NCBI RefSeq assembly: GCF_026914265.1
Contig: NC_069125.1
Location: forward strand, 71,068,046-71,132,045
Reading direction: 5' to 3'
Source: Mya arenaria
Lineage: Eukaryota > Mollusca > Bivalvia > Myida > Myidae
DNA length: 64,000 bases
Position 1 is the first letter of the stretch. The number at the start of each line of letters is the position of its first letter. This document shows positions 30,025 to 40,914 of the stretch, in pieces. The translations under genes were made by a program, and so were the position numbers. The notes under the pieces are model-generated. The model did no database searches, was not told the DNA's origin, and was given only the letters and a program-made list of their open reading frames with translations.

Positions 30025-33000
30025 TCAGCTCTTTGTGGACACGTCTCTTGACCGATACGGAATGCCCTTGTTTTTTAAGTTGCGTACAATACCAGGTGGA
30101 AGCCTGCCAGTCACAGATAATGCATAGCAGCCTTTTGTGAATCTCTCTGAAATGATAGGAGCAGAAAAATAGATCATATCTAGTATGGTACAAGTGGCAT
30201 TTCCTTTTATTATTTTAAAGATTTATCACAAACACACAAGATTTTTTTACTAAAAAATGAAAGTTAGATGCAAGTTATAATTATGTCCGGTCAGAATTGA
30301 AGATGAGTAGGTGTAGATGTAAGAAATTGATGAAAAAAGGACCACAATACCACATATAAGAACAAGTAATATATATTGAAGTCTTTTAGAGTTATCCCCA
30401 AGGTCCAGACTCTTTTTCAGACTATCAAGGGGCATAACAGACATAACATACAAGCTGAAAATCTGTGTAAACTCCAAAATCATATTCTATAACAAGTACA
30501 ATAATTATAAATGTACAGTCATCTTTTAAAGAAAAAAAACTTGATACTCACCAACTCTCTGCCATTTTGCTACCCAGCTGTCCTCTGGACCCATCATTGC
30601 CACCATTCTGGGGAGAAATAACACAATAAATAACAATAATAAGTATGTTAATTTAGTAAATAACAACTTTATTTTAATAATGTCTGTTAAAACAGGACAT
30701 ACATCGCCCTAACAGATTTTATTGATTTAGTTTAATAGTACAAGGGGGATGATTTAGTAGTTTTAGTAGTTGCTTCCCCTAGACCATATATTCTCACAAA
30801 TGTGTAATGCGTGTGTCATTATGACCAGATTATGTGAGCTCCTTTTGTTTGTAGTATGTGTGTTCTTGTTCTCTGAAGGCAATCAGATAACCTGGAAGGA
30901 AGCCTCCAATTCGACTCGGTGACCACCAACCAAACTCAAACCCAGGATGCCTTGGTGAAAGGCATTAAATCGATCTTTGGTTGGTCATCAACCAAATATC
31001 ACCTAGGTGTCTCAGGTGACAAATATTAATAACTAATTAACAAACATTACCTTCATGCTGCTTTATTTAATTCATTAACATTATCAAGCTAGATACTTAA
31101 AAGTTTAAAGTTTACCCATCAAAATTGGAGCTGGTGCAATCATAGACAGCATCGGTGCTGTTTTTCATGTGGAGATATTCATCACAGTTATCACAACCAT
31201 CCATCTCAAACTGCTCAAATGTCTGAAAATACATACAATCAACTTAAGATTAATTTATATATTCATGTATTAAAATCTATTGACATCTTATAGTGAGTAG
31301 GTTAGCCTCATCGTGAAACCACTCAATTATACATTACAAAGTCGTATTTCAATAGAAATAATCCCATATGTTCTGGACAGCCTATTTTCAATGCCCTATT
31401 TCCTAACACCAATGACTAACATTCAATGCCCTGCTGATTGTGTTTCATTGTAAAAAGGAACTGATATAAGGATGATATTGTGCGGCCAACATAGCATTTT
31501 TGCAGGTGGTAGGTGCCTATGCCCTTTAGATAATTCAGTAAATTTGTTTTCCTAACAGGGGAATTTTTATCTTCAATAGATGTAAAAAAATACATACAAT
31601 ATATGCAGTGCACATAACATTTATTTGTGTGTGTTTAAAATTAGAAACAAAGGTGATTAAGGGTTAACAAACAAACATTATTTGATGATGGCATTACAAA
31701 ATACATAAATACACAGATGACAGTTCGAGAAGAAGCCAAATTATGTGTTTGTATTAAATCCATTTGTCGAATCGACAAAAATATATAAAATAGTGTTGTC
31801 CTTTTCTTCAAACTAAATTTAATCAAAGTCGCTATGGCTTCCATGAACACAGATTTTTGTTAAGGTGTACATGGACATAAAAAACGAAATGATGCCGTCT
31901 ATAAATTGTTGTAGTAAATAAATACTGCCTTTTATGCTCATATAAATTAGATATCTTATGTACCGTACATGTTTCATTAATCTGTTTTACAAGTTGTATG
32001 GATGAATAAACTTCTGCTTATCTGCATGTATTAATAGTTAGTATCTATATTTAACTTTCTATTTACTTGTATATAATAAATCTTTGCACATATTAATCCA
32101 ATTTTATTTTTTTTCCCAATCGTTCTCGACAACTTTTTCATTTTTTGTCTTGGAAGGAGCCAATTTTTGCGAAAATCAATGGACACCTGTTATATAAGAC
32201 TGTTGACAAAAAAAAAAAGATCGCAGAGTTTTTTTTATTTAAGTTCAAAAATTGATGTTTTATGCATTTTTCTGAAATGTTAGTCACGGTTTAAGCCATA
32301 AAACATTAATTTTCGAACGGAAAAACGAAAATCTGCGATCTGATCTTTTGTCAGCAATCTTTTAGCATTGGTTTGCAGACATATGTACGCAAAAATTTGC
32401 TCTTTCCAAGACAAAAAATTAAAAGTTGTAAAAATGGTAAAATTGTGAGAGTGCAGCTTTAATCATAAAATGAGATTTGACAAAGTTCAGAATTACCATA
32501 TACTGTAATATAAAACAAGTAAAGAAAGTTTGCCCTGCGAAAATGTAAACAAAGACTTATTCTCCTTGAAAATTATTACTTCTTCATAAGCTACAAACAA
32601 AATACCTGGCTCATAGATGCAGAGAATTTGTCTTTGTTTACATTTTCGCAGGGCGAACATTCTTCATTTGTTTCACTTGGTCCGATATTCTTGTGGGGGT
32701 GCAGGACGAAGTGAACCATTAACCAAGTGAACCACTGCCTAAGTGAACCATTTGGTTACCCAAGTGAACCACCTATACATTGCGAATTACACCTATTAAA
32801 GAAGTGTGAATGACTCCTATGAAGGAAGTGACAAACTGGACAATAGACAATAGGTGGTGTTATAAATAAGGTCATTACCGGTAAATGAACACATAAAACA
32901 TTAAATTGTCAGTCAAATATATAATAATAATAAATGATAATAATTGTTACGTAAACTAATATGAAAACGAAGCACTATAAAAAATAAGGGATAATAAAGC

Positions 33001-34890
33001 ACATGAAATTGAAACAAATAAGAAATAATACTAGTGTACATGAAAGTGAAACAAAAAATAAATAATAACAAAGCAAATACACACATAAAATTGGCAAAGT
33101 AATACATGGTATATATGCACATGATAATGAAACTAAAAAGAAATAATACTAGTGTACATGAAAGTGAAACAAAAAATAAATAATAACAAAGCAAATACAC
33201 ACATAAAATTGGCAAAGTAATACATGATATATAAGAACATGAAAATGCACGCATAATGTTCACAGAAATCATTCGCCGTCCTCGCCAAAGTCCTGTATGG
33301 AAGATGGGATCGGCCCAAGTACGATGAGATTGCTAGATTCCCTCCGTAGTTGCGATGTTGTATAGCTGTCATCATCCTTATACTTGTCCCACATATCGAA
33401 GAGTCGTCCATGGATGTTCTTGTATTTCTGGCGTTGATTCCTACTTACCAGTTTTTCTGAGACGAGTCGCATGGTGATGCTGTTTTACACACAGTTCAAA
33501 GTGTTAATAACAAATAGAAACCAATTTTAAATAAATAAATTAGTAGATACATGCATAAACAAAAAATGTGTTTCATAATGTGTGTATTTTATTTCAAAAC
33601 TTTATACATGGTATATTATGGTAGGACATTGGATTATATCATCACTGGATTATCACAAAAACAAAGGTAAAAATTAAAAATGTCTTCAATAAAATTACAC
33701 AAATACAATTGTATAATATAATTTGTTATGCTTTAGTTTTAAAATAATTTAAAAGATATTAAACATTATCAATATGTTAACATTCCCTATATTATTTATA
33801 GATGGTTCACTTCATCCCACTAAATGGTTCGCTTAGACCTGGTTCACTTCGGCAGTGGTTTACTTGGTCAGACATTCTTATAGGTAGTCCAAATAATTGT
33901 ATGTTGACGGATTTTTTTTAGATTTTTGATATGGCAAATCCTTCACGTACAAATTGTTTAGTATCAAAAGTGGGTAGTTGTTCCGATCAGGATTCCGGGT
34001 TAAAGCATATAGCGTCTATAAAATATCATGAAAACAAGAAATATTACCAGATAATGTTATTTTATATTAGTTCCGTACACAAAAAATAAATATCCAACTT
34101 ATAATTATGAGTTTGACGGCTTTTCTTCATTTCATTCTGTCAAAACATAACGATATATACATGAAGGGCACCTGCAAGGCTTTAGGGCACAGTTTTAAAT
34201 CGCTCGGAACATTTCGGCCATGGCCGAGTTGTTACGATTGTATAACGAGGTCTATCTCGAAGCTTTGTCGGAGGAGGCCGAGCTATTACGATTGTATCGA
34301 GTTGTTCCCCTTCGCATAATTGTTGTCTGTGTCAGTCAACTTTCGTTTTATTGGAAAAGTAAACAACTTGTTTTAATGCATTTAATGCTTGTTTAGTGAA
34401 AAATAACATTTCACTTACATGGTAAAATATGAATATAACTCTTTATGATCAATTTCAACCATAAAATACTTCACTTAAAACAATTTCAATATTTTTAAAA
34501 CACCCCCGTTTTTTGCACATTCCCGTGTAGACGTTAGGGATTGGAAGAATCCTGTATAACACGTCTATTATTTTAGACTATCTTATAGGGTACTTTTCAA
34601 TTTTGTCAAATCTCATCTTATAATTAAGCCGATGTATTATATTGATGATATAAATGTTCAAATATGTGTAAAATATAATTTTGGCTAGTTGAACTGATTC
34701 ATTATGACTCAAATGGGCCTTTGTCATCAAGCCACTGTGTGTGATTCTACGCAACTCTTCCCCAATCGAAAAATATCTCAATTTCTACATTTACGTTTTA
34801 GGAAACAAGAATACAACAAACCTTTACTAAAGAACATAAAAGACAGGCTCTTAGATTTCTTAAATCTTTTGGTACCGTTTCAACAGACAT
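30025..34890 (-). CDS. SUPT4H1: SPT4, small subunit of the DSIF transcription elongation factor
   Basis: Minus-strand exons 34890-34822, 31222-31116, 30607-30552 and 30146-30025 join in phase to give exactly 117 residues, the same length as human SPT4. The start is the ATG at 34888-34890, giving [19 protein letters not shown]. Four cysteines (RACLLC and GCDNC) make the zinc finger. Later conserved parts are [23 protein letters not shown] and [15 protein letters not shown], with a Lys/Arg-rich end. SPT4 binds the NGN domain of SPT5; together they form DSIF, which controls RNA polymerase II pausing and processivity in the nucleus. Intron 1 (about 3.6 kb) carries two transposon-like insertions. 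The gene looks intact. Confidence 0.97.
32098..32461. mobile_element. Foldback MITE, copy 1 (second copy at 48579-48952)
   Basis: The left arm contains TTTTTTGTCTTGGAAGGAGC and GCGAAAATCAATGGA. The right arm carries the complement (GCAAAAATTTGCTCTTTCCA and GACAAAAAATTAAAAGTTG), ending GTGAGAGTGCAGCTTTA. The two arms make a long imperfect hairpin with a centre near TAAGCCATAAAAC. No ORF. It lies in SPT4 intron 1. Confidence 0.75.
32520..32662. repeat. Short inverted repeat (hairpin) in SPT4 intron 1
   Basis: GCCCTGCGAAAATGTAAACA followed by AAGAC at about 32531-32555 is matched by its complement (GTCTTTGTTTACATTTTCGC then AGGGC) at about 32632-32656, with about 75 bp between. Weaker pairing extends outwards on both sides. 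It may belong to the adjoining TIR element or be a separate foldback element. Confidence 0.75.
32702..33871. mobile_element. TIR element with iterated AAGTGAACCA subrepeats
   Basis: The left end repeats AAGTGAACCA four times in about 70 bp (with ACCAAGTGAACCACTGCC). The right end has the inverse set (TGGTTCACTTC, GGCAGTGGTTTACTTGGT). Inside, a ~100-bp segment containing AATAATACTAGTGTACATGA occurs twice, about 145 bp apart (33025 and 33144). A minus-strand ORF at 33269-33472 (67 aa) reads like coding sequence ([15 protein letters not shown]) but I do not recognise it. No target duplication could be fixed. It looks like a non-autonomous DNA transposon or a decayed one. Confidence 0.6.
33269..33472 (-). 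pseudogene. Possible coding remnant inside the TIR element
   Basis: A 67-residue open frame, basic at the start ([15 protein letters not shown]) and acidic at the end (DFGEDGE). Its composition is more protein-like than neighbouring AT-rich ORFs. It lies wholly within the element at 32702-33871. It may be a fragment of a transposon-encoded DNA-binding protein. No domain can be named. Confidence 0.35.
34195..34300. repeat. Inverted dispersed repeat, left copy (partner at 39703-39775)
   Basis: It contains GTTGTTACGATTGTATAACG, GGTCTATCTCGAAGCTTTG and GAGCTATTACGATTG. The complement of 39703-39775 reads the same order (GTTGTTACGATTGATTCAGG, TCTATCTCGAAGCTTGC, GAATTGTTACGATTG). The pair flanks the retroelement cluster between SPT4 and SUR. 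Confidence 0.6.
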
Positions 34891-35403
34891 ATTTTGACGG
34901 TCGACGTATTTTGACAGTATCTCGAGACTAAAACAAACGAGCCAAATATCAAAATCGAAAACTCGTAAGCCACTAAGGACGTCCAAACGTGTAACAGGTT
35001 ACAGACAACTTGTTTTTGTTATGAATACGCAGTGACGTCCCTTAAAACTGTACCGTGTCTTGCTGAACTTTGCGTTTACATTTAATCAATGTAACTCGAT
35101 TTGATTGCATATGTTATTTATCTGAAGGATTTTGTAACTAGTTAATTTGATTTTTTCATAAAAATGAGTTATCAAAATCATGTTCGAAATACCAACCTAC
35201 TACATCACAGGTAGTGGGCAGGTGTCACACTTTCATGACCACTGACTATTGTATAGAAATTACAATAAAGGTAGAGAAGTACCTAACTAAGTTAGCTATA
35301 TTAATAACCATGTGGAACTGTTATATACCTTTAAAATCAAGTACTATAAAATTATGTTTAACTATAGTGTATGTTCTGACATAAAGCATTAGTAATGCAT
35401 TAG

Positions 35404-36150
35404 TGCAATGTCATCTTGACTATGCTTCATCATCTTGGTACTGTGGCCTTACCATGAAGTCTAAAAATAGACTCCAGGAGGCACAAAATAAAATTGTTCG
35501 TTTTATTAATATTTTTTTTATTGTAGAACCTCGCTTTCAGTGGCAAGTTTTGCTGATCTTGGTTTTTTAAATGTCGAACAAAGATGTAGACAACTTGGGC
35601 TAAATCATGTACACAAAATATCTTATGACAAGTGTCCAAGTTATATGAAGGATAATTTTGCCAAATGTAATGAAGTTCACTCATATTGCAGTAGATCCAA
35701 CTTAAAATTTTATGTCCCACATAATGGTGGTTTTACAGCAGCTTCTTTTTATTCTAATGGTATACAGGATTGGAACATGCTTCCAAATAACATCAAAGAC
35801 ACAGAATCAAAGTATGTTTTTAAGAAGTTAGTCAAAACTCACCTCTTAAATGAGATGGAGAAGTTTTAGAAGTCTGTATTTTTGTATTCATATTTTTTTA
35901 TGTATCAGATAAAAATAAGTGCGCTTTCTAAGAATACGCACAATTTTTATATAGTTGCTTTGGTAATTTTTAAATATTCCTTAACTATTTGTATAATTGT
36001 GTGGTATATTATATAATTATGTGATACTGATAGTAGTTTATTTGTGATGAATGTCATATATTAATTTAATTCATCTGAGTATATGATATAATATTATATA
36101 ATACTGTTCACTAAATCATTAAATGCCAACTTTAATACCTTAGACATGGA
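35404..36150 (+). pseudogene. 3' end of a jockey/CR1-type LINE
   Basis: The left part reads CHLDYASSSWYCGL and KNRLQEAQNKIVRFI in one frame. A frame change near 35520-35540 leads to a 109-residue segment with ADLGFLNVEQR, SYMKDNF, HSYCSR and GIQDWNMLPNNIK, ending near 35869. This order is typical of the region just after the reverse transcriptase in jockey/CR1-type non-LTR elements. The 5' parts (endonuclease, RT core) are missing, as in 5'-truncated LINE copies. Sequence to about 36150 is probably the LINE 3' UTR. Confidence 0.75.
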
Positions 36151-36488
36151 CCCCGTTGGAAATAAGCTGTTGTACTTGTGCAAATATTTACGGATAATCC
36201 TGTGCAATGTCATTTATTATGTTAAACTTTATTTGGTAAAACTTTATTTGGTAATAAATTAGATAGCTTTATCATCAACACCAGAAGTAATACTTGTTTT
36301 AGTAGATCTAGTATTATGTATTTCATGTTAAACTTTCTGTGATATAACTTATTAGGACTCTAAATATCATGCAAATACAATATGTGATATATCTTATATT
36401 AATGTAAAATGTACGGTTATTGACATAATGCACGAATAAAACTATTACTACTTCTACTACTACTACTACTACTACTGACTTGTATAAA
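36151..36488. other. AT-rich spacer with (CTA)n tract
   Basis: No exon seen. A (CTA)n microsatellite lies at about 36446-36476, just before the first LTR-like unit. Confidence 0.5.
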
Positions 36489-37379
36489 TGTGACGTCAAC
36501 AAACACCAGCAGATCCCTTCAGAGAAAAGCATGCTCGACACTGGGGGGCCTTTGGTCTTTATATACAGTAAATTCTCAATCCACACAGAGCCCAGAATTT
36601 GCTAATTTGTATATTACCAACCAAGTTTACATACAATGTACGCACTTTGAACGTACTTCCGTCTATAACGGAATACTATACTATGAACGCACATCCGCCG
36701 CCTACAGCGGACCGTTACATTACTTTCCCCTCCGAGAAGACTCGTCCCGAGTCTTGGTCTGGGAATCTTATGGGTAAGGCAACTCCATTCCGGCAGTTGT
36801 CAATATCCCACCGCTGGCACCAAATTTGTTACGTGCGAGACCAATAAACACCAACAGATCCCTCCAGAGAAAAGCATGCTCGACCCTGAAGGGGTCTTTA
36901 TACATGTATACAGTAAATTCTCAATCCACACAGAGCCCAGGATTTGCTAATTTGCATATTACCAACCAAGTTAACATACGTACTTCCGTCTATAACGGAA
37001 TGCTATACTATGAACGCACATCCGCCGCCTACAGCGGACCGTTACATTACTTTCCCCTCCGAGAGGACTCGTCTGGAATCTTATGGGTAAGGCAACTCCG
37101 TTCCGGCAGTTGTCAATATCCCAACGCTGCCATCAATTTGTAACGTGCGAGACCAATAAACAGCAACAGATCCCTTTAGAGAAAAGCATGCTCGACCCTG
37201 AAGGGGTCCTCTGGTCTTTATATACAGTAAATTCTCAATCCACACAGAGCCCAGGATCTGCTAATTTGCATATTACCAACCAAGTTAACATGTTAACATA
37301 CGTACTTTGAACGTACTTCCGTCTATAACGGAATGTTATACTATGAACGCACATCCGCCGCCTACAGCGGACCGTTATA
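36489..37379 (-). mobile_element. Tandem TRIM-like LTR array (three LTRs, two internal domains)
   Basis: Read on the minus strand, LTRs begin TGTAACGGTCCGC and end near GTTACA (diverged to GTCACA in one). Their plus-strand spans are 36489-36719, 36827-37046 and 37139-37379, 220-241 bp each, with a TATA-like TGTATATAAAG inside. Between them are internal segments of only about 107 and 92 bp (36720-36826, 37047-37138). Each internal segment starts right after an LTR with a putative primer-binding site (TTGGTGCCAGCGGTGGGA in the better copy). Each ends, just before the next LTR, in a purine-rich tract (GGAGGGGAAAG in the better copy). LTR, PBS, tiny interior, PPT, LTR is the architecture of terminal-repeat retrotransposons in miniature. 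There is no protein-coding content. Confidence 0.75.
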
Positions 37380-37450
37380 GGTAATTCAAGCTCAAAAAGT
37401 TGGCATAATTAAATTTACTACGTTGATTAAACAATAATCTTATTGATTAA

Positions 37451-37800
37451 TTGATAGCAATTAAATGGTTAGATGGTATTATCATTGATAATAAATTCAC
37501 GGAGGATCAGACACTCTCTGGAGTAAGACGAGCACTAAGGGGAAAAGCAAGTGAGCATTTAAGGAGAGCTGGAACTGGGTTAACACTTGATGCAGCCATA
37601 CGGAAGCTGGAAAGTGAATTTGGGAGTATTGAGAGACCCGAGATTGTTATGCAGAAGTTTTACTCTGTTGAACAGAAGGTTAAGGAAGATGTATCTGTAT
37701 ATTAAGCCAGGGTAGAAGATTTGTATCAGCTTGCTGTTAAGTTTGAGGTCATTCGTAGAGGTAATACAGATATGTTAAAGATAGACATCGACCTTACGTG
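37451..37800 (+). pseudogene. Broken Ty3/gypsy-type gag fragment
   Basis: The frame contains TEDQTLSGVRRALRGKASEH and LRRAGTGLTLDAAIRKLESE, then a TAA at about 37703-37705. The same frame continues afterwards (RVEDLYQLAVKF). The pattern resembles the capsid region of gypsy/PNMA-type gag proteins. No protease, RT or integrase follows. It lies immediately beside the LTR array but on the opposite strand, so the two need not come from one element. Confidence 0.65.
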
Positions 37801-38413
37801 AATGAAGCATTTTTCACATATCTCCTAACTTGACTCGAAGGCACTAAATGTGAAATTACTTTTTGGCTGTCATAAGGGTGGTGGTGGATACATGTTTTAT
37901 TTAATCTTTAACATGTTCCTAAAAATGCAGACTGCGAGTTGGGGACAGGGCGTACAAAAGATTAGGGACTTGTATGCTGACATGACCTGGTAGCCTTGGT
38001 CCTGGGAAGATCATCCGGAGCATGTATGACAAAGGTACCCCAAACAACTAAAAACTATGATTTGAACATTGATAAACTTCTTGCAAAAAATCTCTAGGCA
38101 CAAAAGGACCCGAGCATAAATCTGATGAATTTAAAGGTGGAGGACTTGTCCAAACTTAAGACGCTGTGCTTTCGAGCTCTCATACTTGCCTTGAAAAACT
38201 TCTACACAAAATAGTCGAAAATACCCTGTCGACCGTGGCGTAGTGTATCTTACCGTGAGCGCACACAAGTGTGAAAAACACTGTGCTGCAGACAAAAACA
38301 CACACTCGTACACACTGAACGTAACTACTAGTCGATTCTTGGTTGATGGAAAATGCATAGAAAAGTTTGTTAATAAGTAATTGATTGACATTTATGATCG
38401 AGATGGTCCGTAC

Positions 38414-38664
38414 TATAACGTGCGAGCCAAACAAACACCAACAGATCCCTTCAGAGAAAAACATGCTCAACCCTGATGGGGTCCGTTGGTCTTTATATAC
38501 AGTAAATTCTCGATCCACACAGAGCCCGGGCTTTGCAAATTTGCATATTACCAACCAAGTTAACATCCATTCTATGCCTACAGCGGACCGTTACACTATG
38601 AACGCACATCCGCCGCCTACAGCGGACCGTTACACTAATCCGCCGCCTACAGCGGACCGTTACA
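38414..38664 (-). mobile_element. Solo LTR related to the TRIM array
   Basis: Starts on the plus strand with ATAACGTGCGAGCC and shares the 'cagatcccttcagag' segment and CTTTATATACAGTAAATTC with the array LTRs. Its far end contains three successive CGCCTACAGCGGACCGTTAC copies, a small internal amplification of the LTR terminus. Confidence 0.7.
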
Positions 38665-40350
38665 GTACTATTTGTAATGCTCACAGTCTAAGCCTACTCT
38701 CCTTGAACAATATGATTTGCTTAAGTCTTAGAGTATGTCATTAGAAATAGGCAAAGCCAATCTGCTTGCACCTCTGACACCACTGATGGCGAGTCGGTGG
38801 TTGCCAAAATGTAAACGTAACTGCAAGTATCGCGATGCTTTCTGTAAAGTGGATCAGTATTGGATACACAACAGGTGTGGCAAACATACTATAGAAGAAA
38901 TAAAAGCAGAATAAAAGAAAGGAACCCGAAAGTAATATATCTGTACATTATGCCATCGAAGTGGTGTTTACCAAGTTTCGCTACAATCAATGAGGACACG
39001 GCCATAAACGTCGTTCATGGATCGTCTGAATGAGGAACCGAGCCCCAGAACAGACCAGACAAGTATACAGACAGGGGATAACAGCGGAACCGCTCAGGAA
39101 ACTAGCCTGAAAACGGTGGTCAGTGCTAAGTCCATAACTGAACACTCCCAAAACTTAATCCCTTGTGAACCACTAAATCTAAAGTTAACAACCGTACAAC
39201 ACCACATGATCTAGTCAGCAACCATTAATAATGAATCATCACAAAACACCTCTCTAAACTACATGATCGCGAGCTGAAGTGTAAGAAGAAAGGCTTCCTC
39301 TTAAAGAGAAGAAATCTTGAATTCATCTTTACAAACGCGCTATACTGTAAAGTGATACATGTAACATTTTCTGAAAGCTCGTTGTTCCTTCTTTACAATA
39401 ATACCAAAACTTAAAAAAAATATCAAGAATTAAAAAAAGGTAGACCATAGGGCCGTGTTTTTCATACCTGTTTCTCTGTGCGAAATTACGCGATTTTCAA
39501 CGATGATAATATTAGTATATTTTTAATACTATAAATTAAAAACCTAAAAAACATTTTCTGAAAGCGGTTGTTTCTTCTTTACAACAATACCAAAATTTAT
39601 TAAATTTGTAAATAATTAAAAAAAGTTAGACCCTAGGGCCGTGTTTTTCTTACCTATGCCGCTGTAGAGGCATTATAGGGCTGGATTTTATACTCACACT
39701 AAATTGCAATCGTAACAATTCGGCCATGTCCTGCAAGCTTCGAGATAGACCTGAATCAATCGTAACAACTAAATTGTTGTCTGTCACGTTTTAGTCGTTT
39801 CGTTGTGTTTAGTCATATTGAAGAGTATTTGCGTATTAATTTAGGTTTACAATTATAAATATGAAAACATATTAATAACATTATCCCAGTCCGTTAAATC
39901 ATATTTTGGGTCAAATTAACATATTTTCACTCAAATACTACATCATTGATTTATATCTCCATTTTCTTATTGTGTATACAAGAATTGTTTCTCAAACTAC
40001 TTCTTACTAAAAAAACCTTAAATTGTAGGTGTTGTTAGGTCACAACTGATTATTTTGACAATCGCGTTTGCTGGTATGATTCCGCTGCGATTACACCAAG
40101 ATACCAATCATTAAAATTCCTTAGAAAAGCAAAGGGAAATGCCAATAGATTTCAATCTATATTTACACTACTAGTATATTCACTTTTCACTCTGATGTAC
40201 CTCTAAAGTCTATCTACTTCCAAGATCTGTCATGACAATGTTCCTTCATTTATCAGTGGTACTGTGATTCATTTGCATGAAGAACTACAAGATGTAACAT
40301 TAAATATATATATATATGACTTCTTGAAGTGACTGACGTTTATTGCCAAA
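38665..40350. other. Spacer upstream of SUR with 5' flank
   Basis: No gene is supported here. The ORF at 39017-39214 is Ser/Thr/Gln-rich and has no recognisable feature. A near-duplicate pair (AACATTTTCTGAAAGC ... CTTCTTTACAA ... GGGCCGTGTTTTTC) lies at 39363-39460 and 39550-39650. The inverted repeat partner is at 39703-39775. The SUR promoter and 5' UTR should lie towards the right end; a (TA)n tract sits at about 40303-40318. Confidence 0.4.
39703..39775. repeat. Inverted dispersed repeat, right copy
   Basis: Complementary to the segment at 34195-34300 (shared GGTCTATCTCGAAGCTT and TTACGATTG on the minus strand). Confidence 0.6.
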
Positions 40351-40914
40351 ATGAGCTTTTGCGGTTCAAGATCTGGCTCCCTAAGTGTAAGGGAAGGTGT
40401 TCTGAAAAACAAATGTTTTGTGGATGTTATGAATATCATTCCTCATGGAATGCTGATAATTATCAGTGCTGTTATTCTAATAGTATGGAGAGAATCTGTG
40501 ATGGGGCAGTTGAAAGCAAAAACATGGGTACATTTCAAGTGTCATTCAATCAGATGGATTGTAAGCATGGTACTTGTATTAATCTATGCTCTTGATATCG
40601 TTGAAGGATTTGTTTCTGACTATATTGATCCCGACAGTATTAACTTTCATGTAATTATTCCACCAATTGTTGCATTTATAAGTACAATGCTATCATTAGT
40701 GCTTTACCATAATATTGAAATGTGGAATTCTCCAAGGTTTTTGTTAATTCTAATTGCATACTGGACAAGTGCCTGTGGATTAAAACTTCTAAAAGCATTT
40801 TCTCTGTATAAAACTGGTATTCTAGTTATTCATTTAAGACTTTGGATATGTTGGTCTGCAGTTGCACTATATGGAGTTCTACTTCTGATTGAGCTCTATA
40901 CACTGATACATCAT
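40351..40914 (+). CDS. ABCC8/9: SUR exon 1: TMD0
   Basis: A single 188-codon exon encodes the whole TMD0, the extra N-terminal membrane domain that contacts Kir6. About five hydrophobic helices are visible (for example [57 protein letters not shown]). The donor is gtaagt. Residues SFCGS near the start and YHNIE before helix 4 are SUR hallmarks. TMD0 in one exon is noteworthy because the rest of the gene is cut into small exons. Confidence 0.93.

Noticed and set aside
29999..30193. Minus-strand ORF of 64 codons
   Set aside because: A shadow of SPT4 exon 4 in another frame; the spliced SPT4 frame matches the family to the last residues.
34798..34986. ORF starting upstream of the SPT4 ATG
   Set aside because: The Met at 34888-34890 starts the conserved SPT4 N-terminus; the upstream extension has no conserved residues.
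39017..39214. 65-codon Ser/Thr-rich ORF
   Set aside because: No splice sites, domain or homologous pattern; probably chance.
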